Source: Paenibacillus humicola
GTDB lineage: Bacteria > Bacillota > Bacilli > Paenibacillales > Paenibacillaceae
Direction of reading: 5' to 3'
Assembly: GCF_028826105.1 (NCBI RefSeq)
Contig: NZ_JAQGPL010000001.1
Location: 2,878,501 to 2,942,500 of the forward strand
Length of the DNA stretch: 64,000 bases
The stretch's first letter is position 1. Each line of letters begins with the position of its first letter. Positions 47,025 through 55,296 of the stretch are shown here, piece after piece. Both the position numbers and the translations under genes were made by a program. The notes beneath the pieces are model-generated. The model did no database searches and was not told the DNA's origin. It saw nothing but the letters and a program-made list of their open reading frames with translations.

Positions 47025-47049
47025 ATCGGCGACAAAATTTATCGCCGAT
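47025..47049. promoter_or_regulatory. Inverted repeat in the azoR leader
   Basis: ATCGGCGA (47025-47032) and TCGCCGAT (47042-47049) form a perfect eight-base dyad, just downstream of the azoR -10. It is a repressor-site or leader-hairpin candidate. Confidence 0.45.
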
Positions 47050-47062
47050 ACTTTCGGACTCC

Positions 47063-47091
47063 AATATACTGCATGAGATTTATCAAGTCAA
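47063..47091 (-). promoter_or_regulatory. Promoter of azoR
   Basis: On the minus strand TTGACT (47091-47086), 17 bases, TATATT (47068-47063). Confidence 0.65.
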
Positions 47092-47118
47092 ATCCATTTT
47101 TTACGGTTCAGCCAACAG

Positions 47119-47147
47119 TTGACATTTGACCGGGTCATTATTAAATT
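47119..47147 (+). promoter_or_regulatory. Promoter of the Rrf2-type gene with internal palindrome
   Basis: TTGACA (47119-47124), 17-base spacer, TAAATT (47142-47147). The spacer contains TGACCGGGTCA (47127-47137), a perfect palindrome about a central G and a likely operator. Confidence 0.6.
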
Positions 47148-47185
47148 TAAACGTAATTACCCATAATAAAATGGGAGGAGTTTTT

Positions 47186-47698
47186 ATGCAATATAGTGTC
47201 GGAGTCGAATATGCGCTGCATTGTCTTGTTTACTTAATTCCAAACGGATCCAAAATCGGTATTAAGGAACTTGCTTTTTTTCAAGGCATTCCGGAGACCT
47301 ATTTATCCAAAATATTTACAAAGCTCACCAAAGCAGGAATCATCTCGTCGGTTCCTGGCGTCAAAGGCGGTTTTAAGCTTGCTCGGAACCCGGACGATAT
47401 ATCGTTCTGGGATGTGGTCGAAGCCGTGGAGGGCAAGAAGCCGATTTTCCAGTGCCAGAACATCAAGGATAAGGGCTATTTATATCGCGGCCGCGACTGT
47501 TCGGACTGTACAGAATCCACGAGCTCCTGCTCAATTAATTTAGTTATGCTCCAAGCCGAAGAGACTATGCAAAATTATTTACGCAGCAAGAAATTATCCT
47601 GGCTGGAGGAGGAGTTGGATCGTGTTTTGCCCGCGCAGACACGTAAGGACACAAGGGCTTTCTTCGCAAAAGCGGATTCCGTAAACGAAAGCGAATAG
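47186..47698 (+). CDS. Rrf2 family transcriptional regulator with Cys cluster
   Basis: A 170-residue regulator. Residues 1-80 form the Rrf2 winged helix (YSVGVEYALHCLVYLIPNG; ETYLSKIFTKLTKAGIISSV, then PGVKGGFKLAR). Residues ~90-120 carry Cys in FQCQN, GRDCSDC and SSCSI, a spacing compatible with redox or iron-sulfur sensing, though it does not copy the IscR pattern. ATG 47186 follows GGGAGGAG; the frame is open to 47126. Probably autoregulatory and controlling azoR. Confidence 0.9.
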   Translation: MQYSVGVEYALHCLVYLIPNGSKIGIKELAFFQGIPETYLSKIFTKLTKAGIISSVPGVKGGFKLARNPDDISFWDVVEAVEGKKPIFQCQNIKDKGYLYRGRDCSDCTESTSSCSINLVMLQAEETMQNYLRSKKLSWLEEELDRVLPAQTRKDTRAFFAKADSVNESE

Positions 47699-47805
47699 TC
47701 GGGATGTTGATGGGTGCTAGACCCTCCTTACTCAACGGGGCAGAATTAACCAATATGTGGTATTATTTTAAAATAATATCACCCATGAATTGAAGGAGTC
47801 CAAGG

Positions 47806-48414
47806 ATGAAACAAACTGCGAAAAAACAAATGCTGCTGACTGTTACGCTGCTGGCCGTCCTTGCCGGTTGTTCCCGTAATCAGAAGGCTCCAGTAGCAGT
47901 ACAAACTAACCCGGTTCCTGTATCCGTTTCGGCTAAACAGTCTGCCAACGCCAAAGGGCATGCTCCCGATACCATAGACCGTACAGACTCGGAATACGGC
48001 GTTGCGAACCTGAAATGGACGCTGCCGCAGGGATGGAGCCTGAAGATCGAAAGCCGCTCTTACGCATCCCTCATCGACGAATACGGAGTAAAAATCGGGA
48101 GCGTCAGTACGTACCCGTATGCCGACGATTTTGATTTCAAACTTTATAAACCGAATCATAGCGAAATTACAAGTACGGAAGCGATCGATACCCCAATCGG
48201 AAACGGCAAGCTATACACGCTCGACGCCGATAATGGTCCGGCCGCCTCCGGCCTGACCGGCACTCACGACGTCTATTTTGCGGTCATCACGTTACAAAAT
48301 AATATGATTTACGTACTAGAATTTTCAAAGCATGATAAAGAAGCGTCAACCAAAAAGCAATTTGTCGGTTTATTGAACGGATTGCGGTTAAAAAATGAAC
48401 CGTACGTTCGATGA
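47806..48414 (+). CDS. Lipoprotein, unknown
   Basis: A 202-residue lipoprotein: signal peptide ending LAGC (Cys22), a ~35-residue Gln/Pro/Ser tether, then a compact domain (LKWTLPQGWSLKIESRSYAS) of the kind found in Firmicute lipoproteins of unknown role. It begins behind GAAGGAG-like bases 14 nt ahead. Single gene, no functional clue from neighbours. Confidence 0.75.
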   Translation: MKQTAKKQMLLTVTLLAVLAGCSRNQKAPVAVQTNPVPVSVSAKQSANAKGHAPDTIDRTDSEYGVANLKWTLPQGWSLKIESRSYASLIDEYGVKIGSVSTYPYADDFDFKLYKPNHSEITSTEAIDTPIGNGKLYTLDADNGPAASGLTGTHDVYFAVITLQNNMIYVLEFSKHDKEASTKKQFVGLLNGLRLKNEPYVR

Positions 48415-48894
48415 TTGAAATTCTTTCGGTATGCGAACAAGATTTGAATAAGTCTGCCAATGGATTGCGGGGAGCTGCTGCTTCCGTTAGCGGGCAGATC
48501 TGCGGTTCAAACGTATCGTATCGGACACCTCACCTTTGTTCATGCATGCCTATCACTAACCCCGTCTGTTTTCTCCACCATCTTTTCTCTTCTCTCACGC
48601 TTTGCTAAAGGTGAAATCCTGCGAAATCATGACCTTCTCGAAAACGCCGCACGCACTGGCTTCGGTAGATTTAGGAGGAGGGGACGGTTCCGGGTTAATT
48701 TTACGTCAATAAAACGAACATAATGTCGAATCTGCAACAGCGTTCGGCTTTATCCGAACTTCTTCTCTCTTTAATTGAGTTATATACTCTCACATTTAGA
48801 ATGGATTTGGCTTCAAAATCCGATTATATAACATTTCATGTTATATAATCTCCAAAGTAAGCGCTTTAATTGCTTAATTCTTTGTCGAAACCTA

Positions 48895-48923
48895 TTGAAA
48901 TCTAATTTTCTTTGTAATAAAAT
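48895..48923 (+). promoter_or_regulatory. Promoter of the LacI-type regulator and cluster
   Basis: TTGAAA (48895-48900), 17 bases, TAAAAT (48918-48923). Confidence 0.6.
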
Positions 48924-48935
48924 GAAATCAGAAAT

Positions 48936-48953
48936 TGTGTAAACGTTTAGACA
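48936..48953. promoter_or_regulatory. LacI/CcpA-type operator
   Basis: TGTGTAAACGTTTAGACA: a ten-base perfect palindrome TAAACGTTTA with outer TGT/ACA arms, 12 bases past the -10. It fits self-repression by the LacI protein and also nearly matches the CcpA cre consensus, so catabolite repression is an alternative. Confidence 0.65.
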
Positions 48954-49044
48954 AATGGTCTTAATAATATTACGGAAGTGGCGTTTTTGATTGGGAAACC
49001 TATGTAAAAACGTTATGATAACTTTCCGGAGAATGGAGGTAGCT

Positions 49045-50058
49045 ATGACAAACCGGAACATTACGATTAAAGATGTAGCCAAGCAAGCCAACGTTTCCGT
49101 CGCCACCGTCTCCCGGGTCATCAACGGGTTGGACCGCGTGAGCGATGCCACACGGAAGAAGGTGCTTAAGACCATACAAGAGCTGAACTTCGTTCCGAAC
49201 ACGATGGCTGCTTCAATGGTGAACAAGAAGACGAAAATGCTCTCGGTCGTGGTGCCGAATATTCAGAATTCCTTTTATACGGCGGTAATCGAGGGTACTG
49301 TAGAAGTGGCCAAGCGGGAAGGATTCTTTACGCTGGTCCTCTCCACCAATGGGGACGAGAGTGAGGAAGAAGAATTTCTGGAGAGCTTCCTGGGAAAAAA
49401 TGTGGATGGCATCATTTTGATCGGGAGCCACAAGGAAGCGGAGTTCTATCGGGGGATTCAGAAGCCAACCATCCTCGTGGATCGCTACCTCAATGACTGC
49501 GGCCATGACGGCGTCATAATCGACAACTATCGCGGTGCTTATGAAGCGACGAGACATTTTATCGAGTTCGGGCACGAACGGATTGCCATCATTGACGGCG
49601 AGCATGACTTCAACGACGGCAAGGATCGATTCTGGGGCTACCAGCAGGCGATGCTGGAGAGCGGGCTTTCGCCCGATCCCGATTACCACAAGCAGGGACA
49701 CTGGGCGGAAGCCGACGGCTATCGGCTGACAATCGAACTGCTGCAATCGGAACGTCCCCCTACGGCGATTTTCGCCGCCAATAACGTACTGTGCAAAGGT
49801 GCCATCCGGGCGATTCGTGATTTGAATATGCAGATAGGAGAGGACATCTCGCTCATCGGCTTCGACGAAAACGAACTGGCCCAGTTCGTGAAGCCGCAAG
49901 TAACCGTTGTTCGAAGGCCCACCAGGGAGATGGGGGTGCAAGCTGCGGAAATGCTCGTTCGTAAAATCAGGGACACCCCGCAGGAACACGCCAACCCCAT
50001 GCGGGTCGTTCTCGGAGTGGAACTGATGAAGTACGGCTCCGTCAAGAAGCTCAAGTAA
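49045..50058 (+). CDS. LacI family transcriptional regulator
   Basis: A 337-residue repressor. Residues 4-24 hold the helix-turn-helix (IKDVAKQANVSVATVSRVIN), followed by the hinge and a periplasmic-binding-protein-like sensor (MLSVVVPNIQNSFYTAVIEG; ISLIGFDENELAQFVKP). ATG 49045 follows GGAGGT; the frame is open to 48991. It heads the cluster 50267-58675 and an operator precedes it, so it likely responds to the sugar or nucleoside-like compound imported by that cluster. Confidence 0.93.
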   Translation: MTNRNITIKDVAKQANVSVATVSRVINGLDRVSDATRKKVLKTIQELNFVPNTMAASMVNKKTKMLSVVVPNIQNSFYTAVIEGTVEVAKREGFFTLVLSTNGDESEEEEFLESFLGKNVDGIILIGSHKEAEFYRGIQKPTILVDRYLNDCGHDGVIIDNYRGAYEATRHFIEFGHERIAIIDGEHDFNDGKDRFWGYQQAMLESGLSPDPDYHKQGHWAEADGYRLTIELLQSERPPTAIFAANNVLCKGAIRAIRDLNMQIGEDISLIGFDENELAQFVKPQVTVVRRPTREMGVQAAEMLVRKIRDTPQEHANPMRVVLGVELMKYGSVKKLK

Positions 50059-50266
50059 GCCGCGAGCTGGACGCGAACGGTGGGATATCAGACGGCAAAA
50101 CCGCGATATCAGCGTCGTTGTGGAAAAGGTTCTCGTACCGCCCTCCAAAAAAGATTTGGTACTCCCAAGACTCTGCCATTTACGCTTAGTCTTGTTAAAT
50201 ATACCTAAAAACAGCTAAACAAAAGCCCCAATCTCCACGATCGACGGGAAAAGGGAGGGAGTTACC

Positions 50267-51781
50267 ATGGAACATCCGGTTCTGACAATGGAAGGAATCA
50301 GTAAGGAATTTCCCGGTGTGAAGGCTTTGTCCAATGTTCATTTCGAATTGTATCCGGGTGAGGTTCACGCACTGATGGGAGAAAACGGTGCCGGTAAGTC
50401 AACTTTGATGAAGATTCTTTCCGGGGTCTACACAGCTACGAAGGGCGTCATCCGGCTGAAGGGCAAGGAGGTCGCGTTTGGCAGCCCGCTTGACGCCCAA
50501 AAACAGGGCGTATCGATTATCCACCAGGAGTTCAATTTGTTCGCCAACTTATCGGCTGCCGAGAACATCTTCATCGACCGGCCGGAGATGGTCGGCCGGC
50601 TTGGGCGGATCCGATGGTCCAAGCTGTACGATGAAGCGCAGCGGCTCGTTGACTCCATCGGCGGCGCAGAGATCGACGTCCGCCGGGAGGTTCGTCACCT
50701 CGGGGTGCACAGTCAGCAGGTCATCGAGATCGCCAAAGCTTTGTCCTTCCAGTCGGACGTGCTGATTATGGACGAGCCTTCGGCTGCTTTGCCTGAGAAC
50801 GAAGTGCAGAAGATGTTCGACGTTGTAAAACGGCTGAAGGAGCAAGGTGTGGCGATCGTCTATGTCTCGCACCGTATGAAGGAAATTTTCGAGATTGCGG
50901 ACAAGGTCACGGTGCTTCGAGACGGTGCCAAGATCGACACCAAGCATATCGGCGAGGTTACGGAACAGAGCCTGATCCAGATGATGGTAGGCAAGGAAGT
51001 GAACCGGCTCTATCCGGTTCGTGATCAAAAGCCCCGCGAGGAGCATGTCCTGAAGGTCAGGAACCTGTCGCTGGATGCCTCTCATTCCGTGTCGTTTGAT
51101 TTGCGAAAAGGCGAAATTCTCGGCTTGTTCGGAGTTCCGGGCTCCGGCTCCCACACGATTGCCGAGAGGTTGTTCGGCCTGAAGCGTGGAACAGGCGACA
51201 TTCTCGTCAACGGTGAAGCGGTACGGATTCACCGCCCCAGCGACGCTAAAACGAAGCGAATCGCCTACGTGCCGCCGGACCGCCACCGTCAAGGCATCAT
51301 CAAGCCGATGTCCATTCGCCAGAACCTCTCCTTTCCTCTCCTTCAGAAGCTTTCGAAGGGACCGATGCTGGACGAAAAGCGCATCAAACAGATGAGCCAG
51401 GAGTATTTGGACAAGCTGCGGATTAAAGCGCCGAGCGATCAGCAGAGCGTCGATTTCCTGAGCGGCGGCAACCAGCAGAAGGTGGTTATCGGTAAGTGGC
51501 TGGCGGCTCAACCGGAGATTCTGATTCTGGAAGAGCCGACCCGTGGTGTCGATGTCGGAGCCAAGGCGGAGATTTACAGCATCATTCACCGGTTGGCGCA
51601 GGAGGGCCTCAGCATTCTGCTGATCTCATCCGAGATGCCGGAGGTGATCGGGCTCAGCGATCGCATCCTGGTTCTTTACAAGGGCGAGATCGTACATGAA
51701 TTCGCCCGTGGGGAAGCCGATCAGGAAGAGCTGCTCAGACGCGCTTCGCATCCACGCGCTACGGAAGGAGAACCGCTATGA
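50267..51781 (+). CDS. Ribose-type ABC transporter ATPase (RbsA-like)
   Basis: A 504-residue protein with two fused ABC domains, the norm for this class. Domain 1 has Walker A GENGAGKST and Walker B VLIMDEPSAAL. Domain 2 has the degenerate Walker A GVPGSGSHT, as in RbsA, and an intact signature and Walker B (LSGGNQQKVVIGKWLA; LILEEPTRGVDVG). ATG 50267 follows GGGAGGGAG. The genes from here to 54727 overlap by four bases each, an unbroken translational coupling chain. Confidence 0.95.
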   Translation: MEHPVLTMEGISKEFPGVKALSNVHFELYPGEVHALMGENGAGKSTLMKILSGVYTATKGVIRLKGKEVAFGSPLDAQKQGVSIIHQEFNLFANLSAAENIFIDRPEMVGRLGRIRWSKLYDEAQRLVDSIGGAEIDVRREVRHLGVHSQQVIEIAKALSFQSDVLIMDEPSAALPENEVQKMFDVVKRLKEQGVAIVYVSHRMKEIFEIADKVTVLRDGAKIDTKHIGEVTEQSLIQMMVGKEVNRLYPVRDQKPREEHVLKVRNLSLDASHSVSFDLRKGEILGLFGVPGSGSHTIAERLFGLKRGTGDILVNGEAVRIHRPSDAKTKRIAYVPPDRHRQGIIKPMSIRQNLSFPLLQKLSKGPMLDEKRIKQMSQEYLDKLRIKAPSDQQSVDFLSGGNQQKVVIGKWLAAQPEILILEEPTRGVDVGAKAEIYSIIHRLAQEGLSILLISSEMPEVIGLSDRILVLYKGEIVHEFARGEADQEELLRRASHPRATEGEPL

Positions 51782-52740
51782 AGCGAATCGCTAACATTCA
51801 CGAAGCGCCCATCATTCTGTTTACGCTCATAGTAATCGCCCTGTTTTCCAGTCTGTCGTCAGACTTTTTCCAGTTCGACAACGCGAGGCTGATATTGGAC
51901 CAGAACATTTCATCCTTTATTGTTGCTATCGGCATGACGATGGTCATTTTGCTGGGGGGGATGGACTTGTCCGTCGGCTCCGTGCTGGCGCTCACCGCCA
52001 CCGCCGTCGGCGTATTTCTTAATCACGGCATACATCCGTGGATCGCAGCGCTGCTCGGCGTCTGTATCGGCGTGTTGTGCGGAGCTGTGAATGGCTACTT
52101 CATCGCGATGCGGAAAATACCCGACATTATCGTGACGCTCGCTACCATGTACATTTTCCGGGGTGTCGCGGTCGGAATCAGCGGCGGCACCTGGATGACG
52201 AACTTCCCGGATGGCTTCAGGTACTTCGGGCAAGGCAGCCTGTTTGGCATGTCATTTCCGCTGCTCGTTGCCATCGCGCTGATCGCCTTCTTCATCTACC
52301 TCATGAAGTTCACCCGAAGCGGTCGAAGAATTTATGCGATCGGCGGGAACGGCTCGGCTGCCAAGCTTGCCGGCATCAGTGTAGCCCGAACGAAGTTTAA
52401 GGTATACGTTTGGACCGGCATGCTGGTCGGAATCGCAGCCGTGATCTTCGCCTCCAAGGTGGGGAGCGTGCAAGCCTCTACGGCAGGAAGCAGCTTGTCC
52501 TTCGAAGTGATGGCCGCGGTCCTGATCGGCGGGGGCAGCATCTTCGGCGGCGTCGGCACGGTAGCGGGCACGATGCTGGGCGTGCTATTTATGGGCATCA
52601 TCAAGAACGGCTTGATCATCTCCAAGATTTCTCCGTTTTGGGTAGATGCCAGCACCGGATTTCTGATAATTCTGGCAATTGTTATCAACACGTTGCAGCG
52701 CGTCAGACAAAACAAGAGAAAGGAGAGTGATTTGGTATGA
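51778..52740 (+). CDS. Ribose-type ABC permease (RbsC-like), copy 1
   Basis: A 320-residue membrane permease of the BPD_transp_2 family, with MVILLGGMDLSVGSVLALTA and AGISVARTKFKVYVWTGMLVG, the segment that contacts the ATPase, and FEVMAAVLIGGGSIFGGVGT near the end. Overlaps the ATPase gene and the next permease by ATGA. Confidence 0.94.
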   Translation: MKRIANIHEAPIILFTLIVIALFSSLSSDFFQFDNARLILDQNISSFIVAIGMTMVILLGGMDLSVGSVLALTATAVGVFLNHGIHPWIAALLGVCIGVLCGAVNGYFIAMRKIPDIIVTLATMYIFRGVAVGISGGTWMTNFPDGFRYFGQGSLFGMSFPLLVAIALIAFFIYLMKFTRSGRRIYAIGGNGSAAKLAGISVARTKFKVYVWTGMLVGIAAVIFASKVGSVQASTAGSSLSFEVMAAVLIGGGSIFGGVGTVAGTMLGVLFMGIIKNGLIISKISPFWVDASTGFLIILAIVINTLQRVRQNKRKESDLV

Positions 52741-53690
52741 GCGTGCGGACAATTATGCTTTCGTTCAGGCAGAACAAGCTGCTGGTCCAGCTGTTCCTGC
52801 TGCTCTTCATTCTCGTCTTGTTTAGCATCCTATCCCCCTACTTCCTGTCCGTCACCAATTTCATGAACGTCTTTAACCAGATGGTTGAAGTCGGCCTGAT
52901 TGCCATCCCGATGACGATGATCGTCATCTCGGGCGCAATGGACCTTTCGGTCGGCTCCATTCTCGGCTTCTCTGCCGTCTGCATGGGAATCGCCTACGAG
53001 CACGGCCTGAACATCTGGGCCTGCGTTTTCGTCGCCTTGCTGGCGGGATTGCTGTGCGGAGCGGTCAACGGCTATCTGATCGCCCGGCATCGCATGCAGG
53101 CGATTGTGGTGACGATCGGAATGCTGGTCATGCTTCGCGGCCTGGTCTACGTTCTCAACGAGGGCAGGCCGATAAGCGGCTATCCGGACAGCTTATATTT
53201 CCTGGGTCAGCAATACATCGCCGGCGTTCCGTTCAACGCGATTTTTCTCGCGGTCATGTTCCTATTGGGCAACTTCGTCATGAAGCGGACGAGATTCAGC
53301 ACCTACGTATACGGCATCGGCAACAACGAAGAAGCGGTTCATTATTCCGGGGTGTCCGTCGTGCGCATACGATTTATCTTATTTCTGCTCAGCGGCTTGT
53401 TTTCGGCAATGGCGGGTGTCTTCCTGGTTTCGCGTCTGGCAAGCGCAGAAGCGACATCAGGTACCAATATAGAACTGGATGTTATCACAGCTACATTGAT
53501 AGGAGGCACACATATTTTCGGGGGGAGGGGGAGCTTATCGGGAACATTCATCGGCTTGTTGATCATCGTGTTCCTGCGCAATGGGCTGAATTTGCTGGGC
53601 GTATCGGTTCTCTATCAATCGGTTATTCTGGGTGCATTGCTGCTCATTGCCGTTGGCAGCAAACAATTTAATAGGGGGTCATCTCAATGA
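52737..53690 (+). CDS. Ribose-type ABC permease (RbsC-like), copy 2
   Basis: A 317-residue permease of the same family (ISGAMDLSVGSILGFSAV; YSGVSVVRIRFILFLLSG). Two different permeases imply a heterodimeric channel, as in rhamnose or autoinducer-2 type importers and unlike the RbsC homodimer. Confidence 0.94.
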   Translation: MSVRTIMLSFRQNKLLVQLFLLLFILVLFSILSPYFLSVTNFMNVFNQMVEVGLIAIPMTMIVISGAMDLSVGSILGFSAVCMGIAYEHGLNIWACVFVALLAGLLCGAVNGYLIARHRMQAIVVTIGMLVMLRGLVYVLNEGRPISGYPDSLYFLGQQYIAGVPFNAIFLAVMFLLGNFVMKRTRFSTYVYGIGNNEEAVHYSGVSVVRIRFILFLLSGLFSAMAGVFLVSRLASAEATSGTNIELDVITATLIGGTHIFGGRGSLSGTFIGLLIIVFLRNGLNLLGVSVLYQSVILGALLLIAVGSKQFNRGSSQ

Positions 53691-54727
53691 GAAAAGTTGC
53701 TTTGTCGGTTCTGACGGGCGTTATGGCATTTAGCTTGGCGGCATGCGGAAGCACCAGCAAGAACAATTCTGCATCGTCAGGCAGCGGCGGTTCGGACGCT
53801 TCGTCGCCCAGCGCTTCCCGCACCTACTTCATCAATCCGAAGTCCATCGGTCCGGCCTATTGGGCGGCTGCCCAAAAAGGCGCTGAACAGGCGGCCGGTG
53901 ACCTGAACGTAAAGGTCGTCTACAACGCGCCGACTGAAGCGGACTCCTCCAAGCAGATCAACATGATTCAAGATATGCTGACGCGTAAAGTCGACGGAAT
54001 CGGCGTGTCGCCCAATGACGCGAAGGCGGTTGGCCCGATCTTCAAGAAGGCGGCAGGACAGAACGTCAAGATTGTTACCTGGGACAGCGACGCACCGGAT
54101 TCGGATCGCCAATACTATGTTGCTCCAGATACCGATAAGGCGATCGGCGAGCTGCTGGCCAAGACGATCGGCGACGAGATCGGAGGCAAGGGTAAAGTGG
54201 CCTTCATGGTGGCCGGGCTGGGCGCGGAAAACCAGATCGCCAAGTCTGACGCGGCAAAGGCGTACTTCACAGCGAACTATCCGGACATCCAAGTCGTGAC
54301 GACCGTCGCCAGTGATGACGACCAGCAGAAGGCATATGCCAACGCGCAGAACCTGATTAAGACGTACCCGGACCTGCGGGGCATTATTGGCTTCGCTGGC
54401 GGTGAACCGCCGGCTGCCGCAGAAGTTGTTGAGCAATCCGTCAAGGACGGCACTTTGAAGCAAGGCCAGGTTGCAATTACCGGTATTGCTGTGCCGAGCG
54501 TCGTGAAGAACTACATTCACAATGGCACGATTAAAACAGACATCATCTGGGATCCGGGCAAGCTGGCGTACACGACGGTGTATGCACTTGACCAACTGGC
54601 GCAGGGCAAGGAGATCACCGACGGCATGGACATTCCAAAGGTCGGCAAGGTGAAGGTGGACGGTCAAAATATCTTCATCGGCTCTCTGCAGGTAACGAAG
54701 GACAATGTGGACAGCTTCGACTTCTAA
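53687..54727 (+). CDS. Sugar-binding lipoprotein (RbsB/LsrB-like)
   Basis: A 346-residue type I binding protein. The lipobox LAAC gives Cys20, followed by a Ser/Gly tether. The core reads YFINPKSIGPAYWAAAQKGAEQAA and IQDMLTRKVDGIGVSPNDAKA, closest in style to LsrB/RhaS binding proteins. The ligand is unknown. It is the fourth gene in the coupled importer set. Confidence 0.93.
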   Translation: MRKVALSVLTGVMAFSLAACGSTSKNNSASSGSGGSDASSPSASRTYFINPKSIGPAYWAAAQKGAEQAAGDLNVKVVYNAPTEADSSKQINMIQDMLTRKVDGIGVSPNDAKAVGPIFKKAAGQNVKIVTWDSDAPDSDRQYYVAPDTDKAIGELLAKTIGDEIGGKGKVAFMVAGLGAENQIAKSDAAKAYFTANYPDIQVVTTVASDDDQQKAYANAQNLIKTYPDLRGIIGFAGGEPPAAAEVVEQSVKDGTLKQGQVAITGIAVPSVVKNYIHNGTIKTDIIWDPGKLAYTTVYALDQLAQGKEITDGMDIPKVGKVKVDGQNIFIGSLQVTKDNVDSFDF

Positions 54728-54768
54728 ACACAGCGGTTGAAGCCACAGCATTAGGGAGGCAATCATTC

Positions 54769-55278
54769 ATGCAGCATCAAGTGGAAATCGAGGAGTTGAC
54801 GCCGAAGGCGTTCGCTCCTTACGGTAAAGTGATCGATTTGCCCGGAGGCGCTCCTTCCAAGACCGGAGACGGCTGGGATTGCTGGAGCTATATCCAAATG
54901 CTCGACGTGGACGTGCCGATCGGCTTCGGCCTGGTCGTCACCCGGCGGCGGGAGCCGGTCGTGGATGCGATGGAACGGCACGTTAGCCGCGAAGAGCTGC
55001 TGCTCACCTTCGATCGTGAGATCATTCAGCCGGTCGCCCGGTGCGCGGACATCGACGACCCGGACGAGAGACCGGATCCCGCCACGGTGAAGTGCTTCAA
55101 GATCAAGCCCGGACAAGCGATCGTGATCGACCGGGGAGTCTGGCACAGTCCGGCGTATGCGGCTGCAGACGACGCACGATATCTGTTCGGCATCGAGAAG
55201 AAGCCTGATAAATTTGGCGACGAGATGGTCGATCCGTGGGTGAAATTCCAAAATGACGATACGATTCGATTCGGTTAG
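54769..55278 (+). CDS. Ureidoglycolate lyase (AllA)-like protein
   Basis: A 169-residue cupin-fold protein. EIEELTPKAFAPYGKVIDLP is the AllA-type start; VTRRREPVVDAMERHVSREE and FKIKPGQAIVIDRGVWHSPAY carry the His residues of the active pocket. True AllA releases urea from ureidoglycolate in allantoin breakdown, but no other allantoin gene is present, so a related lyase on a different N-acyl or ureido compound is as likely. ATG 54769 follows GGGAGG, 42 bases after the importer. Confidence 0.8.
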   Translation: MQHQVEIEELTPKAFAPYGKVIDLPGGAPSKTGDGWDCWSYIQMLDVDVPIGFGLVVTRRREPVVDAMERHVSREELLLTFDREIIQPVARCADIDDPDERPDPATVKCFKIKPGQAIVIDRGVWHSPAYAAADDARYLFGIEKKPDKFGDEMVDPWVKFQNDDTIRFG

Positions 55279-55296
55279 CCGGGAAGGAGCAACAGT

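Larger units (their letters stand above)
48415..49044 (+). other. Long intergenic region before the LacI-type gene
   Basis: Frames in 48415-48800 lack ribosome sites and family features, so I do not call genes. The 3' part is AT-rich and holds the LacI-type promoter and operator (48895-48953). Confidence 0.5.

Noticed and set aside
48460..48723. 87-codon plus-strand frame in the intergenic region
   Set aside because: No ribosome site, no family, Arg-rich end; treated as chance.
54769..55278. Assigning a complete allantoin degradation pathway
   Set aside because: Only an AllA-like protein is present; no allantoinase, allantoate amidohydrolase set or ureidoglycolate context beyond a generic M20 enzyme.
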